The translations under genes and the position numbers were made by a program. The notes below the pieces were generated by a model, which was given only the letters and a program-made list of their open reading frames with translations, did no database searches and had not been told where the DNA came from. From Moniliophthora roreri (taxonomy: Eukaryota > Basidiomycota > Agaricomycetes > Agaricales > Marasmiaceae): DNA of 64,000 nucleotides. Positions 1 through 12,707 of the stretch are shown piece after piece (within the stretch, counting starts at the first letter, position 1; every line of letters begins with the position of its first letter). The stretch covers positions 186,001-250,000 of the forward strand of contig LATX02000211.1 of the NCBI GenBank assembly GCA_001466705.2, written 5' to 3'.

Positions 1-644
1 GCGAGTAACTCTTTGTCATGTGTGTCGTAGTTGAGTTCAGCTCCCATAAGGGTTCAGGATAGGAAAGTGACTGGGTGAAGCTCGCCGTTAGAGAGGGTAA
101 TGGAAAGGATGGCGGCTATAGCATAGTTGGATGTGTCGGTTTCAATTGTGATCAGCCAATCAGGCTCCCAGTGAGTCAATACTGGTGCTCAGGTGAAAGC
201 CTTCTTGAGGTCAACAAACACCTTCTGAGCTTCAGGCCCCCAGTTCCATTTGATGTCTTTTCGGGTGAGTCAGGTGAGAGGGATGGTGATGTCGGAGTAG
301 CCATAGATGAAACGACAGTAGAAGTTGCAGAACCCAAGGAAGGATTGGTCATCTTTGATTTTACAGGGAGTGGGCCAGTCGGTGATAGCTCAGACCTTAT
401 CTTTAGCCATCTAGAAACCGTCAGGCAAGAGTATGTAGCCAAGGAACTTGCACTCAGATATATGGAACTTGCACTTCTTGGGATTACAGAACAAGCTATG
501 CTTCTTGAGTCATCGAAGGATCTCCTTGACATGCTTCTCATGGTCGTCCATGTTTTCAGAGTAGATGAGAATGTTGTCAAGGTAGACAACAACACAGACA
601 TCCAGCAAGTCAGCAAAAATGGACACTATGTACAAGATGTTCTT
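1..644 (-). pseudogene. Element A reverse transcriptase C-terminal part and start of RNase H
   Basis: The minus-strand translation gives the RT palm and thumb region of a Ty3/gypsy polymerase, with the catalytic motif read as [12 protein letters not shown]. The second aspartate of the usual YxDD is Asn here. Further along come the connection region (motif near [11 protein letters not shown]) and the RNase H start (ELNYDTHDKELLA) at about 1-60. At least three in-frame stops are present. RT residues between the finger motif and the YLDN motif are missing and replaced by unrelated AT-rich sequence at about 623-712. RNase H and integrase should lie to the left of the window. Confidence 0.8.
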
Positions 645-712
645 TTAACATGGTTTTCTGATTGAGAAAACACTTAATCTTCTTGCAATGAAGATTTTTA
701 AAAAAGCATTTA
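623..712 (+). mobile_element. Truncated MITE relic inside element A RT
   Basis: Bases 646-695 are nearly identical to the reverse complement of 8490-8540, the right end of the PIF/Harbinger-like MITE at 7812-8540. The outer bases (CACTATGTACAAGATGTTC at about 623) resemble that MITE's terminal repeat with several mismatches. Only about 90 bp survives. It replaces the centre of the RT, so it probably marks an insertion followed by deletion. Confidence 0.55.
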
Positions 713-1084
713 TAAATTCTAGACCCCAAAAGTCCACACACAGGCATAGAGCCCCAGACTTCTTCTTTACAAAGAGTACCGGTGCTTCAAAGAGAGAGCC
801 AGAGGAGGTGATGAATCCACTGCAAAGGTTGTCATCTAGGAATTCCCAGAGGGCCTTGAGCTCAGCTTCCAAGAGCAGGTAGACTCAGCCAAGAGGTAGT
901 TGAGCACTATCCTCAAGCTCAATCTTTAGGTCGAACTCTTGGTGGGAAGCAAGTTTCCAAGACAGATCCTCATTGAAGACAGATGCAAACTTGTGATCAA
1001 GAGAAGGAATAGTGAAGATGCTCAAAAACCTATGCCTCTACTATGAAAACACGAGGCCTGTGGTGCCAAAATACTCTCAAAAAA
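713..1084 (-). pseudogene. Element A RT N-terminal (finger) region
   Basis: The minus-strand translation shows a typical Ty3/gypsy entry into RT: an acidic linker (FASVFNEDLSWKLASHQEFD, about 1030-970) leading to [15 protein letters not shown] and then [20 protein letters not shown]. The usual motif is LREFLDENL...[22 protein letters not shown]. The reading is lost just after CVDFWGLE, at the MITE relic. A stop codon lies in the linker. It is the continuation of the protease region at 2640-3340, separated by an insertion. Confidence 0.8.
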
Positions 1085-2639
1085 GGTATATATATAAGTT
1101 CTTGATTCTCAGTTTTGTTTGTGAGTTGGTTCAGCATGGTTCAATGTTACTGCAATGTCAACAGTAATTCTCAATGTCCCGCTCAGTAGTTCAGAGATGA
1201 TTGCCTTCAAAACAACTTCTCAGATTGAAAATGGGTGTTCATTTGTATAATATTTATTGGTTTTGTGGTTTTATTAATCACTTCAAAAGCAAATACTAGT
1301 ATAGATTTCGACTAGAAACTGCCCAAAGAATAAACTTCTTCTAAGTGAGAACAAAGGTACCTCTTGTACCTGAATATAGCCCTCTTAGCTATGTTCTGCA
1401 ACAATTCTCAAGAGAACAAATCTCCTAGACACTGCTAGCCTGAAACCCTCTCTGATTCACATCGAAACACTAGACTATACTGATGCACATCAGCTACCCT
1501 CTTAGTAGACTGATACAATGTTTCTCTTATTGGAAAACATGCCTCTTGTGTTAAAAACTAAGCTCTTCCTAGCTTTTATTTATATCTCTGGTTTGGGTTA
1601 CAATCTCAGGTCTCAACTAGCCTGTGCCCCTTGCACAACTAAATAAGCTAGGGCCCAAAGTGGTTGAAAAATACTGATTGCCAGTAGCTCTTCTACCTGA
1701 ACAACAACATCATACACTCTGGTAATCGGTGGGCAGTATCTCTCCTGCTTTCCACCTACAAAACATGTCCCCTTATATACTCTACAACATAAATAATCTA
1801 ATATATCTGTCACAAATACAAATAAAACTGAGTCGGGTGATAAATATTATATAAACTGAGCTGTGTTTGGAAATTTCTCTGTCACAGTGTCCAATTGTAG
1901 TCAGGCTTCATAGCCATAATCTCTTTTATTCTTTTTCTTTAACAATTGTGCCATCTTCTGACACTAACCATTTGCAATTCTCTCTATCAAATGGCTTTCC
2001 TTCCGACTCCGTTTGAAAATATTATACTTCCATGCTGCTCTGCATGGTTCCTTCCTTCTCCATCTTCTATCATCTGTTCTATGGATGCACAATGTGCTTC
2101 CTTTTTCGTGTCTAAAGCATATGCATAGGCTTGGCCATGCTGCCTTCTCATCATACAGCTTTGTCTTCCATTCTTCTATGATACAGGTACACTTCTGGTA
2201 GCCAATCATCTATTTCATTCTTCAATTTGACATTCAGTATCTCGAGTATCCCTCACCAATAATTTGTCATTCTCTGTTTCATATCTGTTTCTCGATAATA
2301 TTCTCATATGTGTATCATTGAAGGCTTTTATTCTTCCTTCAAGTTGAGTATAGATTGGAAATATTGTTGAAAGTGAAAATATTCCCTTTAGTATGCTTTC
2401 GATAGAGAAGTATTATGTGGTGTTATTCCCTACAGGTTTCAGGATGCTCCTCTGTGTTCAGATTCACTGTTTATTTTCATACTAGCAGTGGTCAGGTACC
2501 CTTGTATGGCCTACCATCAACCATTACTCTGCTAATATTTTATATCCTTCTCTACTACTCGCTTTGACTAGCTGCTCAGGGCTCACACTAGTTCTCAATT
2601 CCCTTATCTATGTCATTTTCAACCATAAAAGTGCAAAAT
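1085..2639. other. Non-coding insertion in element A pol, origin not recognised
   Basis: This AT-rich stretch of about 1.55 kb separates the protease/linker coding sequence of element A from its RT. I see no coherent protein in it on either strand. A TATA-like run (TATATATAAG) lies near its left edge at about 1086-1100, which could belong to a degenerate LTR in plus orientation. I could not find LTR ends or a convincing target duplication, so its identity is open. Confidence 0.4.
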
Positions 2640-3340
<701 letters not shown>

Positions 3341-3499
3341 GGAAAGAGGAAGAGAGTCCATGGAGAGTGTTACGTTTTACAAGTTCATCTGTAACAAACT
3401 TGGAGGTAAGGGGAATGCATAGAAAGTGACTAGAGAGAGCAGAAGTGTTGAGAGTGACCTTGTGGATGACACCAGAAGGTTCAACGCAACTCTGAACTG

Positions 3500-6400
3500 G
3501 TGTTGAGGGTCCAGAGCTGTGGACTAATTTTTTGAGTCAGCCAAGGCTGCCTCCTCAACATTGCTGGCGCGTCCAGAGGCTTTTCCTTTCACGTCACGGG
3601 CTTTCTTCTTCACACAGTCATTGATCTTGTGTTTGTTGCTGCAGAACATACAAAGGCCGTTATCCTGGTGGCATTTCCATTCCTCATCTATCAGCTTGCC
3701 ATTCTTGAGCTTACCTTCAAGCCAAGAGGGTAAAGATTTGGATTGGTTGCTGGGTTTGGAGGAGAAGGAGAAAGAAGAATTGCTAGAGAGCTTGGACTTG
3801 CCTGAAACAGAACCAGAGCTTCTGGCCGAGGGCCATTTGCTATCCTTGGCCCCCAAGCTGGAACTAGTGCTAGGCTTTGAACCTAAAGACTGGGCAGTTC
3901 CCTGCATGCATCCTTTCTCAGCCTGACATGTCATCAAGCAATCAGGTGAGAGTTTGGAGCACATGGAAAGAGTCAGGTCAGCTGATGTGAGACATCTTGT
4001 CTTTGATGCGATCAGAAAGACCCCAGTAGTACTAGTATGAAAAGGTGTTTTTGCCCCAATCCAGCTCAACCATAGTGTCCTGGAACTTTAGGTTGTAGAC
4101 ACAGATGTGCTCACCATCACACATCTGAAGGAGGTTAAGAGTATCCTCTGCTTTGGCCCAAGAGTTGCGAGGACTGAAGTTGACCCAGAGTTTGTTAACA
4201 AAGGCAGTATAGCTCTCCATCCAGAATGGCCTTGATCCCAGTAATATGTCTAACCTAGAAAAGACCCACTTTTATTCATTTTACACTACTTTTAAATTGG
4301 AACACTTTAATATGACACCAGATAAGGGGTAATAAGGACTAGAGTGAGCCTACTCTGCTAGTCATTGCCTTAGAGAAGCTATGGTACCTTGGAAAGTACA
4401 AAGAGCTATATGATATGCTATACAGAGGTGTCGAAGCTGTACTTCCTGACTTATCTATGTATCAGATCTAAAATGGATCACTCCCAAAACCTGTAGGGAA
4501 CCTAACTATAGCCTAATGAATGCATTGGCTAGTTAACCAAGCTCTCAAAGTGCTATCAAGGGGATTTTAATTTCTACTTTACCTTTCTATGATATCTGCA
4601 AAGTGCAATCTGCAGTCAAACAGTACAGAGGTACTTAGAGGAGATGTCAAAACAGAAAGATGACTTAGAATAGGAACAATCATAGAACGATCCTCCTCCA
4701 AAGTCAATATACGGATCAGAGTCAAAGCAGGTGATCTCTTAATAAAGAATTCACCAGTGGCTAAACAATATGCAATAACCTAACTAGATATAAGGTCATC
4801 TTGGAACAATGGAACTCACTTCCAAAGGACATCCACTACCTACAGACAGATACCACAAGACATACAATGAATATCTAAACACATAAGAAGTTCTAAATAA
4901 GACTGAGTGTGCACTGTCAAAGGAGATAGGAACAGTAACAGCGTGTTCTGACCTTGGAAACTTTGGCATCTAGGCCTCTACCAATGTGAGGATACTGGAA
5001 TGGGAAATGCTGTAAAGAGCCGGGACAGATACAGCCATCCACTCATAGATACCTGACTTAGAAAAAGAGAAAATACAAATTATAGAGCCCAGAATGCCTG
5101 GAAACATAGATACCCGCATGGATATGGTCGGATACCCTAGTAGCCAGACTCTGTGACATCTGAATATTCCCTCTTTTAGTATCTCTGTCACTCATTTATT
5201 ATTTCCTGAATTATCAGACATTATTTATATTTTTCTGTAGATATATTCCTTGGACTGTATATAAGGACAGCTAGATATTCGTACATGCTCAAGTAACTCT
5301 GCCCCTTCTGATTGTAAATATATGAAGAGTTTGTTTGGTGTATAAATTTGTGTGCCATTCCAGTTTTGCTTCCTCACTTCAGGCTCTGGAGATTGGTCCT
5401 GAGTGACTCCAGAAAGATAGACATCTGATAACGAACTTGTGTCATAAGAGATAAGAGTAACATCTTGAGCATGTTGTCACACTTTTCTAAGAGAAACTTT
5501 ACACCAAGAAGAAGCCTTGGGCACTTGGAGTGTGGCCTGTGTGTGTATCAGGTTGTGACACACTTAGAGTATTAGCAAGGGGTGTGCCTGCACTGAACTC
5601 TTTGTAGAAATTGGTCTAAGACCTTTTCCAGTACACTGTGTGCTGTAGTTATCTTGAAGAAGTCTTGAACTCCATAGGGTCAGACTATATCGGCTATCAA
5701 GTCTTTGTACAGGACTGTAGCTCTTGTGTTTTGTGCTTTGTGCACTGTGTTCTTGTGTGTGTGTGTTTGTGTGTTTGGATATAAACTCTTTGAAGTAGAT
5801 TGCTTCCATAAGAGAGAGAATCAACCTAGCTAAGGGTTTTGTTGGCATTCTAAGTGTGGTAACTCTGATTACATTGATCCACACTTGCACAACAAACTGA
5901 GTTAGACTTTTGGAGGTTATCTTTTGGGTAGCTTTCCACTAGTCTTATTCTTAGACAAATTACTAGCTGAGTGCCGAGAATGTCATGTTGGAACCACTTG
6001 GATGTGTTGCCCCAAAGGAAGGACAGGGCAAACATGATTTTGGAGGAGTCCAACTGAAAGCCTTTGGGTCAGTTGTTGAAGTGGAGGGTGAGAGAGGCTA
6101 GCCAGGGTTTCAGGAGCTTAGGGTTGCTACTGTCAAATGTATTGGGCTCTTTGAGCTTGGACTTGGCTTGAGTGGTGTGTCCTGGGTTGTTGGGTTTCTC
6201 CAAACGATCAGCGATAGTGCCGAGAACTCAGGTCATGGCACAGAAAGTCAGCTCAGGAGCATTATTCCCACTACCATTTCTATTGTCTCTGCCATTGTCA
6301 TTGGGTGGAGGTGGATCATCGCCTCCACCACCACCAGAATTACCTCCTTCACTGTCGTCATCTCCATCATCTCCACTGTCGTCCAAGCCACCCCCATCTT

Positions 6401-6845
6401 GGGAATGCTTAGAAGACTGGCTGGAACCTGTGACAGAGCCTTCCCTGCCACTGTTTGACCAGGGTTCCCAACCACTGCCCTTTTCATCGGTACTAGGGCC
6501 AGCCAAGTCACCAGGAAGGTCAGGGGAATTAAAATTGCTGGGTTGGTGGAAAGAGAAGTCAGAGCCGAAGGTGGGAGTGCCTGAGAAGAGGGTGCCTGCA
6601 TAGGCAGGCTGTCAATGGAGGTGGGAAGAGATAGAGTCGTAACCATAGTATCTACTAGACATTGGCCCAGTGAAGAAGCCAGCTTGCTGCTGCAAGAACT
6701 CCCGAATGAAGTCACTCTGGGTCTGGAAAGCAGGCTTAGCATGAGTGGGTCACCCTACCTTACTAGATGAGGCAGGAGCTTTTTCAGCCTGACGCCTAGC
6801 ACAGAAATCACATTCATTGTCTTGCTGTTGTTTGTGGAGATCCAT
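3500..6845 (-). pseudogene. Element A Gag (split by an insertion)
   Basis: Gag starts at about 6845 (MDLHKQQQDNECDFC). It runs through a very acidic, Gly-rich stretch (about 6400-6290) into the capsid-like core, with [18 protein letters not shown] at about 6150 and [18 protein letters not shown] at about 6010. The core resumes at about 4240 with PFWMESYTAFVNKLWVNFSP. The C-terminal part (4069-3524) ends with a zinc knuckle, [13 protein letters not shown], spaced C-X2-C-X3-H-X4-C, one residue shorter than the usual CX2CX4HX4C. Several stops and a frameshift are present. The family match is to MarY1-like Gag with an RNA-binding C-terminus. Confidence 0.75.
4238..5966. other. Insertion inside element A Gag, identity unknown
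   Basis: Gag reading stops at about 4238 and resumes at about 5967. If the two ends are joined in thought, the Gag core reads through smoothly, so about 1.73 kb has been inserted. The insert has a TATA-like TATATAAGG at about 5258-5270 and a short GT microsatellite at 5752-5780. I see no protein domains, and neither LTR ends nor a clear target duplication could be fixed. Confidence 0.45.
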
Positions 6846-6886
6846 GGGAGGCTGGGGCTTGGCAGTAAAGGACAATATAGGGATAG

Positions 6887-7371
6887 TGTGTAATCGATAG
6901 AAGGAGAAAAAGTCCATAGAACAGCAGGTGGAAGTAGAAGATACTGTTAGAACTATGTGGGTGGAATGGGAAGCATGGCTGAATGACTAGGGAAAGTCGT
7001 GTGAGGAGTACCATATGCAGGTGTGTTTGCTGAAGCTATCGGCAATAGCCCTACTGCCTATGGCAAGGAGTCACATGAGATGAGGGGTCTCGTGTGAGGA
7101 GTGATTCAGATAGGAGATTGCATAGAACAATGTTAATCTTCTACTTGGGTATCGCAGTATTATACATGCATCTTATATACTAAGTAGACTACAGCAATGA
7201 GGCCAGCGCATGTACCTACATGAGGACTTTGTGGAACATGCTGCAAGAGAGTGTGCTGCAGGTATAGAATTGCAGAGAATGGAAGGAACACAAGGGTAGG
7301 AATGTGTATGCAGAGTTAGCTGCCCCAATACCTCATATGAGGGTTCTTGGCTGAGAGGTACAGGCATAACA
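6887..7371 (-). repeat. Element A 5' LTR (probable)
   Basis: The segment is bounded by TGTGTAATCG on the left and CAGGCATAACA on the right, so on the element sense strand it starts TGTTATGCC and ends ATTACACA. It lies directly upstream of Gag. A sense-strand TATA box (TATATAAG, reverse complement at about 7170-7180) sits inside it. The second LTR is outside the window, so the boundaries are inferred from one copy only. Confidence 0.55.
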
Positions 7372-7712
7372 CCCACCAAGTTATATCCTCAATGTTTGGG
7401 AGTGGCAAAGCCACTTTTTTCATATTCACATTTCTTTCTCAGAGATCCACAACAATCCGCAGTAAATCTTTTTGTTTAGGAGATTTTGTTATTAACATCA
7501 TCGGCATAGTATTTCTAGCTGTTTTAACTTCCCAATGCCCAAATGCAATGTAATCCTTTTGCTTTTGGTCCCATTAGGAATAAAATGCTTGCAGACACCT
7601 AGATGGTCGCCATGAATATACTTTCTCTTTGTCAATAAGTGGAATAGTATAGTTTATTGCTTGTAATAGAGGTAATGGAGTATCAGTGGCTGTCTTGCAG
7701 ATAGGCTTTGCA
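7372..7712 (-). pseudogene. Element B RT N-terminal fragment
   Basis: The minus-strand translation gives YAKPICKTATDTPLPLLQAI, then INYTIPLIDKEKVYSWRPSR, LLRIVVDL and NMKKVALPLPNIEDI. This is the linker into RT of a basidiomycete Ty3/gypsy family whose protease and gag lie at 18221-23216. Stops and small frameshifts are present. The right edge (7705-7712, GCTTTGCA) is the target duplication of the hAT-like element. The left edge is the LTR of element A, so this fragment is trapped between two insertions. Confidence 0.7.
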
Positions 7713-8540
7713 TAGGGTTGCCAACAGCTTGGCTGGCTGCCTGGCTCCAGTGGCTCTGGAGCCGAGCCAGGCTGAGCCGCTACACCTTTACAACTCAACC
7801 AAAGCCATTAACACTACATATGAGGTGTTCTTTTTATGCTATTAATACAAAGGAAATACACTCAGAATACAGCTATATATTTGCTTCCAGACAACACTCA
7901 GAAAATTCTATTAGTTTCAAGTTATCATCACATATTGAAAATAGCAAGCATACTCTGGATTTTAATTTCCAGAAGAGTCTGTGTTTTTTTATTATTTTAT
8001 AATAATGAAATTATAGAATTATCCTTTAATTTTCTGATTACAAATATACTAAATTTTCTGCCTTATAAAATAGTGAGAAAACATTTAAAAAACAAATATA
8101 AGATTTTGAATTTTATATCAAAGGAAACATGTTAAATACAAAAGGAAAACTATATGAAAACTATCTAGGAACTGCTTTAAAACACAGTTTTTTCACATGA
8201 TTTTCCTACTATTTTCCTAGTGTTTTCCTAGTGTTTTCTCTGACTTTCCCACAATAGAAAATATGGAATTTTTATCTTATCTTATCAGCATTTTCTGAGC
8301 ATTTTCAACCAGAGAAAATTTAATGTTTTCTCAGTATGGAAATTATTCTAATATATTGTATTATCTATTAATTCTCAGAATTTGAACATTTTGTATCTTT
8401 TGCTGCTGAAAATTTAGTATTCTCCAGGCATATTCTTGTTGAGAGGACATAATTTAAATTTATAATTTATATATAGTTTTATAATAATTGTCTTTGCAAG
8501 AAGATTAAGTGTTTTCTCAATGAGAAAACCATGTTAAAAG

Positions 8541-9085
8541 TGTTATGTTACTTGTGCAGCAACGACAACTAACACCACAATGACGTAGTGGCACTTAAAG
8601 GTTCAAGTTCAAGTATCACTAGCAGAGCTAGGTTCAGAAGATCATTTGTTGGCTTTAAGACACAAGTTGATTAACCAGGTCAAGCTGAAGAGCTTAGACC
8701 CAGTACTATCTAGCTTTTATACACTCTTTGTACCTAGACATTTGTACTACTTTAGACTAAGGTGAAGTAAGCAGATAGAAGGAAAAGAAACTAATGGAAT
8801 AAAGATGACATCATGATGATGTCATTAGAAGGCGATAGAAAAGAAAAGAATCATGAGATCATAGTTGTGTCATAAATAAAAGGCACCAAACTAGTGATGT
8901 CATAAAAGAACAGAATAGTCATAATTGGAAAGCATAGATAAGATAGATGGAAAGAGGAGCTGGGAAAGTAGATGTGTCCAGTTGTTAAAAAGAAGCATAT
9001 AAATGCTCGAAGAGGCGCTGAATAAAAAAGGGTGGTAGTACACCGAGAAGAAGGAAAAAGTCTGTATACTCGCAAGTTTGTAACA
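8541..9085 (-). repeat. Chromovirus 3' LTR
   Basis: 545 bp, starting TGTTATGTTACTTGTGCAGC and ending CGCAAGTTTGTAACA on the plus strand. It matches 16063-16607 along its full length. On the element sense strand it carries a TATA box followed about 34 bp later by TCAGCTTGACCT (reverse complement of 8677-8688), the 12-mer complementary to the primer-binding site. Confidence 0.95.
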
Positions 9086-9098
9086 ATACCCCCGTTTC
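9086..9098 (-). promoter_or_regulatory. Polypurine tract of the chromovirus
   Basis: Directly inside the 3' LTR the sense strand reads GAAACGGGGGTAT, a purine-rich run in the place where plus-strand DNA synthesis is primed in LTR retrotransposons. Confidence 0.6.
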
Positions 9099-9250
9099 AG
9101 GCATGAACGTCCACATTCATTATCGGCTGTCCCCCTATTAACCATTCTCCTGCGGCAATCCTACTCATTGGAGTAAAGAAGAATGTTCATGGTCCTTCTG
9201 CTTCTCCGAGGTCAACAGTTAAGGCTGGTGCTCCTGTTGCTCCTGGTCGC

Positions 9251-10354
9251 CTACTGTTCTCCGTTTCTGTAAAGGTCATAGTCCCAGTCGAGATTGTCTC
9301 TTAGATCGTCATTAGGAGACGGATGGCCATGGGGATAGTCACGTCCCGAAGTTCTATTAGACCTTTGTTGCTCACCACAGTCTCTAGGGAGATGTCCAGC
9401 CTGAGCAACTCCGCAGATCAGACAACAGTAGTTTGCGCAGTCAATGGCGCAGTATTTGCCCATTTTGCAGACAGGACATTGAGTGTTTTGTACACCTCAT
9501 CCATCTGTGCCTCTGGATGCAGTGTAGGAGGCCTCAACCTGACACTTTGTAGCGAAACCCTGTCGTCTGTTTCATCAACCTCCACATCCCACACCAACAC
9601 TACTGGATTCAGGTGGGTTCGGGTTGACTGGTATAGCAGAGGTGGGCTGGGTGAAGGAGGTGGATGCAAGTTGGTTGGTGGCGTTTGCTCATCGATAGGG
9701 GTTGTGGGAGTTAAATCAGGTCTCGTGGTTAAGGACAGAGACAGTGGGGTTGGACATTGTGGGTGGAGTAAGAGGGGGTGAAACATTTGGGAAGAGGGCA
9801 GCTTGTTCTGAGGTTCGGGAGACGACAGATTCAGGAGTGGACCATCTTGAGGGCTCATTGACAGGGGTGAGGATTGGTGGGTAGATGAGCTCCCCAACTC
9901 CACCTGCAGGAGATTCACTTCTTCGTTCTCCAGTTGCTCCCGGATGGCTTCTAGTTCCATCTATGCTGGAATTGATCACAGTCGGAAGGAAGGAGTAAAG
10001 AGAGTGGTCTGTGGCTCTGAGTCTGAGGAGGGTCTGTCCTCTGGCGATCTCTCTGGCTCAGCATAGATGTTGTTCATGTCTGTGGACGGCTCGGATAAAG
10101 GCAGGTTCATTTGAGTTAAGGTCGTCGTTGATTGGAAGAGACTCCCCATCAGGACCTAAGTCCAGGTTTACTAGGTATAACAGGAGATTATCAATGTCAT
10201 GAGGAATAGACAGTACTGTTATTGTGCCTTCCAAGACGACGGGGTGGTCTCTCTCAACCAGTGTTCTGGCAAAAAGTCCTGCCTCTCTGTCAAGGCGCGC
10301 GGTAGCTTGGTCTAGAAGCCTTCTATGTCTTTGTAGGAACAAGAGTGCTCCCAT
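9251..10354 (-). pseudogene. Extra chromovirus ORF downstream of pol
   Basis: Between the chromodomain and the 3' LTR lies about 1.1 kb of coding-like sequence in three pieces. 10354-10058 starts MGALLFLQRHRRLLDQATAR and looks helical. 9960-9418 starts MELEAIREQLENEEVNLLQV and then becomes Pro/Ser/Thr-rich. 9463-9251 is Cys-rich, containing CLICGVAQAGHLPRDC, a C-X2-C-X6-H-X4-C zinc-knuckle-like arrangement. The last two pieces overlap in different frames, so at least one frameshift separates them. The product is unrecognised; a nucleic-acid-binding accessory protein is a plausible reading. Confidence 0.55.
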
Positions 10355-10567
10355 TCCTGTTCAGTGATGCTGGTGGTTGCTTTGCTCCATCATTCTTGTG
10401 AGGTGGTCATCATAGTGTTCAGAGTTGAGAATGTAGAGCGGTTCCTAGACAGAGGGGGTAAAGAGTTCATGATAGATTATTTCGTTGGGGTAGGCACGGT
10501 TAGAGGAGAGGGAAGAGCCAGCAGGGAAGAGAGAGGTGGAAGTCATGTCATTTGTGTGGGTGGAGGA

Positions 10568-10807
10568 TTAGAGTAAGTTGTTTTTGATTTTATAGTTCAG
10601 GTATAGCTCCATCAAGTGTTTAAGTCTGCTCGGCCTTAACCACTGATTATAAGAAGAATTGTACCCTTTCCAAGAGATGAGGTAATGCATAGGGCTCATG
10701 TTCTTCTTTTTCAGTCTATGTCTGATAATTGCCTCCACTTCGAATTCTTCTTGTCTGTCCACTATATCGGGTGGGGGTTCTAAGAAGTTAGAGCTGTGAA
10801 TTTCCAT
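10568..10807 (-). pseudogene. Chromodomain at the C-terminus of chromovirus integrase
   Basis: The translation contains PPPDIVDRQEEFEVEAIIRH followed by MHYLISWKGYNSSYNQWL, the hallmark chromodomain layout of three beta strands with the WKGY motif and an aromatic cage. Chromodomains at integrase C-termini direct chromovirus insertion to heterochromatin marks. It is a short open stretch separated from the integrase core by stops in 10808-11106. Confidence 0.85.
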
Positions 10808-11106
10808 TTCCTTGTATGGTGAGAGTAATCCAGCATGGAATACAGGGTGAATTCACCATTGAAACAGCAGTTTCAACTTGTATGTCACCGGACCCAAAAC
10901 TTCTTCTATCTGGAATGGGCCTTCATGTTTTGGGGATAGTTTTGGCGACGGGTAACCAAGGGATAAATTCTTCCCTTCTAACCAGACCTTTTGACCCTTT
11001 TCGAATTTATCGAATGTTCTTCTGCTTCTTTCTTTGACCTTTCAAGCTACGATGTCTAGAAGTGCAGAAGTTTCTTCTCTAAGCTTTTCAATTCGGCAAG
11101 TCTTTG

Positions 11107-12060
11107 TTAAACCAAAGGAACGGTAGATTTGTCAAATATGGTAGGAAGGGGTCTCAGATAGTATCCTATAGTGAGGAAAAACGGTGATTGGTGAGTAGTG
11201 GGATGGGTTCTAGAATTATGGGCAAATTCTGCAAAATGCAGAAGATCCTTCCATTTTGTTTGTTCTTTGGCACAAAAGAACTGCAAGTAAATTTCCACTT
11301 CCTGGTTGACTCTTTCAGTTTCACCATCTGTTTGTGGGTGATACGTGGTACTTAGCAATTGTTTGATTCCTAGTATCCTTCCCATCTCTCTGAATACTTC
11401 GGCTGCAAACTGAGAGTCTCTGTCTGATATAATCTTGTCTGGAAGTCCGAAGTGCTTGTACATGTGGAAAAAAAGGAGTTCTGCTGTTTCCATGGCATCA
11501 ATTTTTTTGTTGCATGGGATGAAAACTACCCCCTTAGTAGCTGCGTGGTCGACCACAACCAATATAGAATCAGAATTGTCTATCAGAGGCAGATCTGTAA
11601 TCAGGTCCATCATGATAATCTGATATGGTGACACATCTTTGTGACCCCCAATGGGGTGCAGTGGGACCCTAGTGGGATGTGTGTTCACTTTCATTTGTTG
11701 GCATGCTGCACACCCATCAACAAATGCTTTTATAAACTTTGTCATCTCTGGCCACCAGTAGTTGCGCTGAATCTTGTTCAGTGTGTTCCATTGTCCAGAG
11801 TGTCCATGAGGTAATGCTTCATGGATTTTCTTGACCAACGTTTGTCGTAATGTCTTGTCATCTGGCACATAACATTGGTCTTTGTAGAAGAGGAGGTCTC
11901 CATCAATTTTCCAATCTTGAAGCGACAATTTGATCGGAGCTGTTCCATGCTCTATCAGATTTTCCAGAGTCATCTGATGGAATTCATCCTTTGACATTGC
12001 CTTTTCTAGACTGTCCCTGAGTTCCATGTTGATGACATTAACGAATAACTTATCAGGTAG
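11107..12060 (-). pseudogene. Chromovirus integrase
   Basis: This long open stretch carries the H2C2-type zinc region (ALPHGHSGQWNTLNKIQRNY, then CAACQQMK) and the DDE core. The core shows MDLITDLPLIDNSDSILVVV, then KIISDRDSQFAAEVF and TYHPQTDGETERVNQEVE with the catalytic Glu. The family function is cDNA insertion. The open reading frame begins inside the solo LTR at 12099; true pol sequence resumes beyond the LTR at 12703. This is the best preserved domain of the element. Confidence 0.88.
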
Positions 12061-12702
12061 TGTTATGTTACTTGCGCAGCAACAACAACAACTCAACAAT
12101 CACTATGACGTAGCGGCGCTAAGTTGACAAAAGGCTCTAGTTTGAGTTTGAGTTCTCTAGCCTTCGCTAAAGCTCTCAGAGGTTGGTTGTTATGAGCAAG
12201 AGTTCCAAAGGATTAACTAGGTCAAGCTGAGGTAGCTTAGACCTGCAAACTATCTACTTATACAACGGTTGTAGTCTACTAGTTGCATACAAACTGCTAG
12301 TGCTACATTGTTTGTTTAGTAAATAGAGTGTGCCTTTGACGAAATGATAAATAGAAACATGACATCAGAAGTGATGTCGAGGAAGTAAAAATAAGTATAA
12401 TGATACAACAAGCGACGTCAGAAATGACATTGCATTATAAATAGAAAGAGAAAGAAACGAATAGAATAATGATATCATGTTGATGTCGTGTATGACATAG
12501 TGATGACATCTTAAATAGAAGGGAAAGCATAAGGTCGGAAAAGGGGGCTGGGAAAGTGGATATGTCCAGATGTTAATGAGAAGCATAGGTAAAAAGAGAA
12601 AGTTAGCGCTTGAAGCGCTAAAGTGTCAAAACAAGAAATAGAAAGATAGAAAGAGGAAAAAGATTGTCTGGAAAGATTGTCTGTTCATGAGCGACTGTAA
12701 CA
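12061..12702 (-). repeat. Solo LTR inside the chromovirus pol gene
   Basis: 642 bp, beginning TGTTATGTTACTTGCGCAGC and ending GCGACTGTAACA, flanked by a perfect 5-bp duplication GGTAG (12056-12060 and 12703-12707). Pol reads through when it is skipped. It is a diverged relative of the host LTR and retains the AGGTCAAGCTGA 12-mer at about 12222-12233. A related chromovirus inserted here and was reduced to one LTR by recombination. Confidence 0.92.
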
Positions 12703-12707
12703 GGTAG

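Noticed and set aside
75..665. Plus-strand open reading frame of 196 codons
   Set aside because: It is the antisense shadow of element A RT, whose motifs read on the minus strand.
4238..5966. A solo LTR in element A Gag
   Set aside because: The length of about 1.7 kb, lack of TG...CA ends and lack of a target duplication do not support it, despite a TATA-like box.
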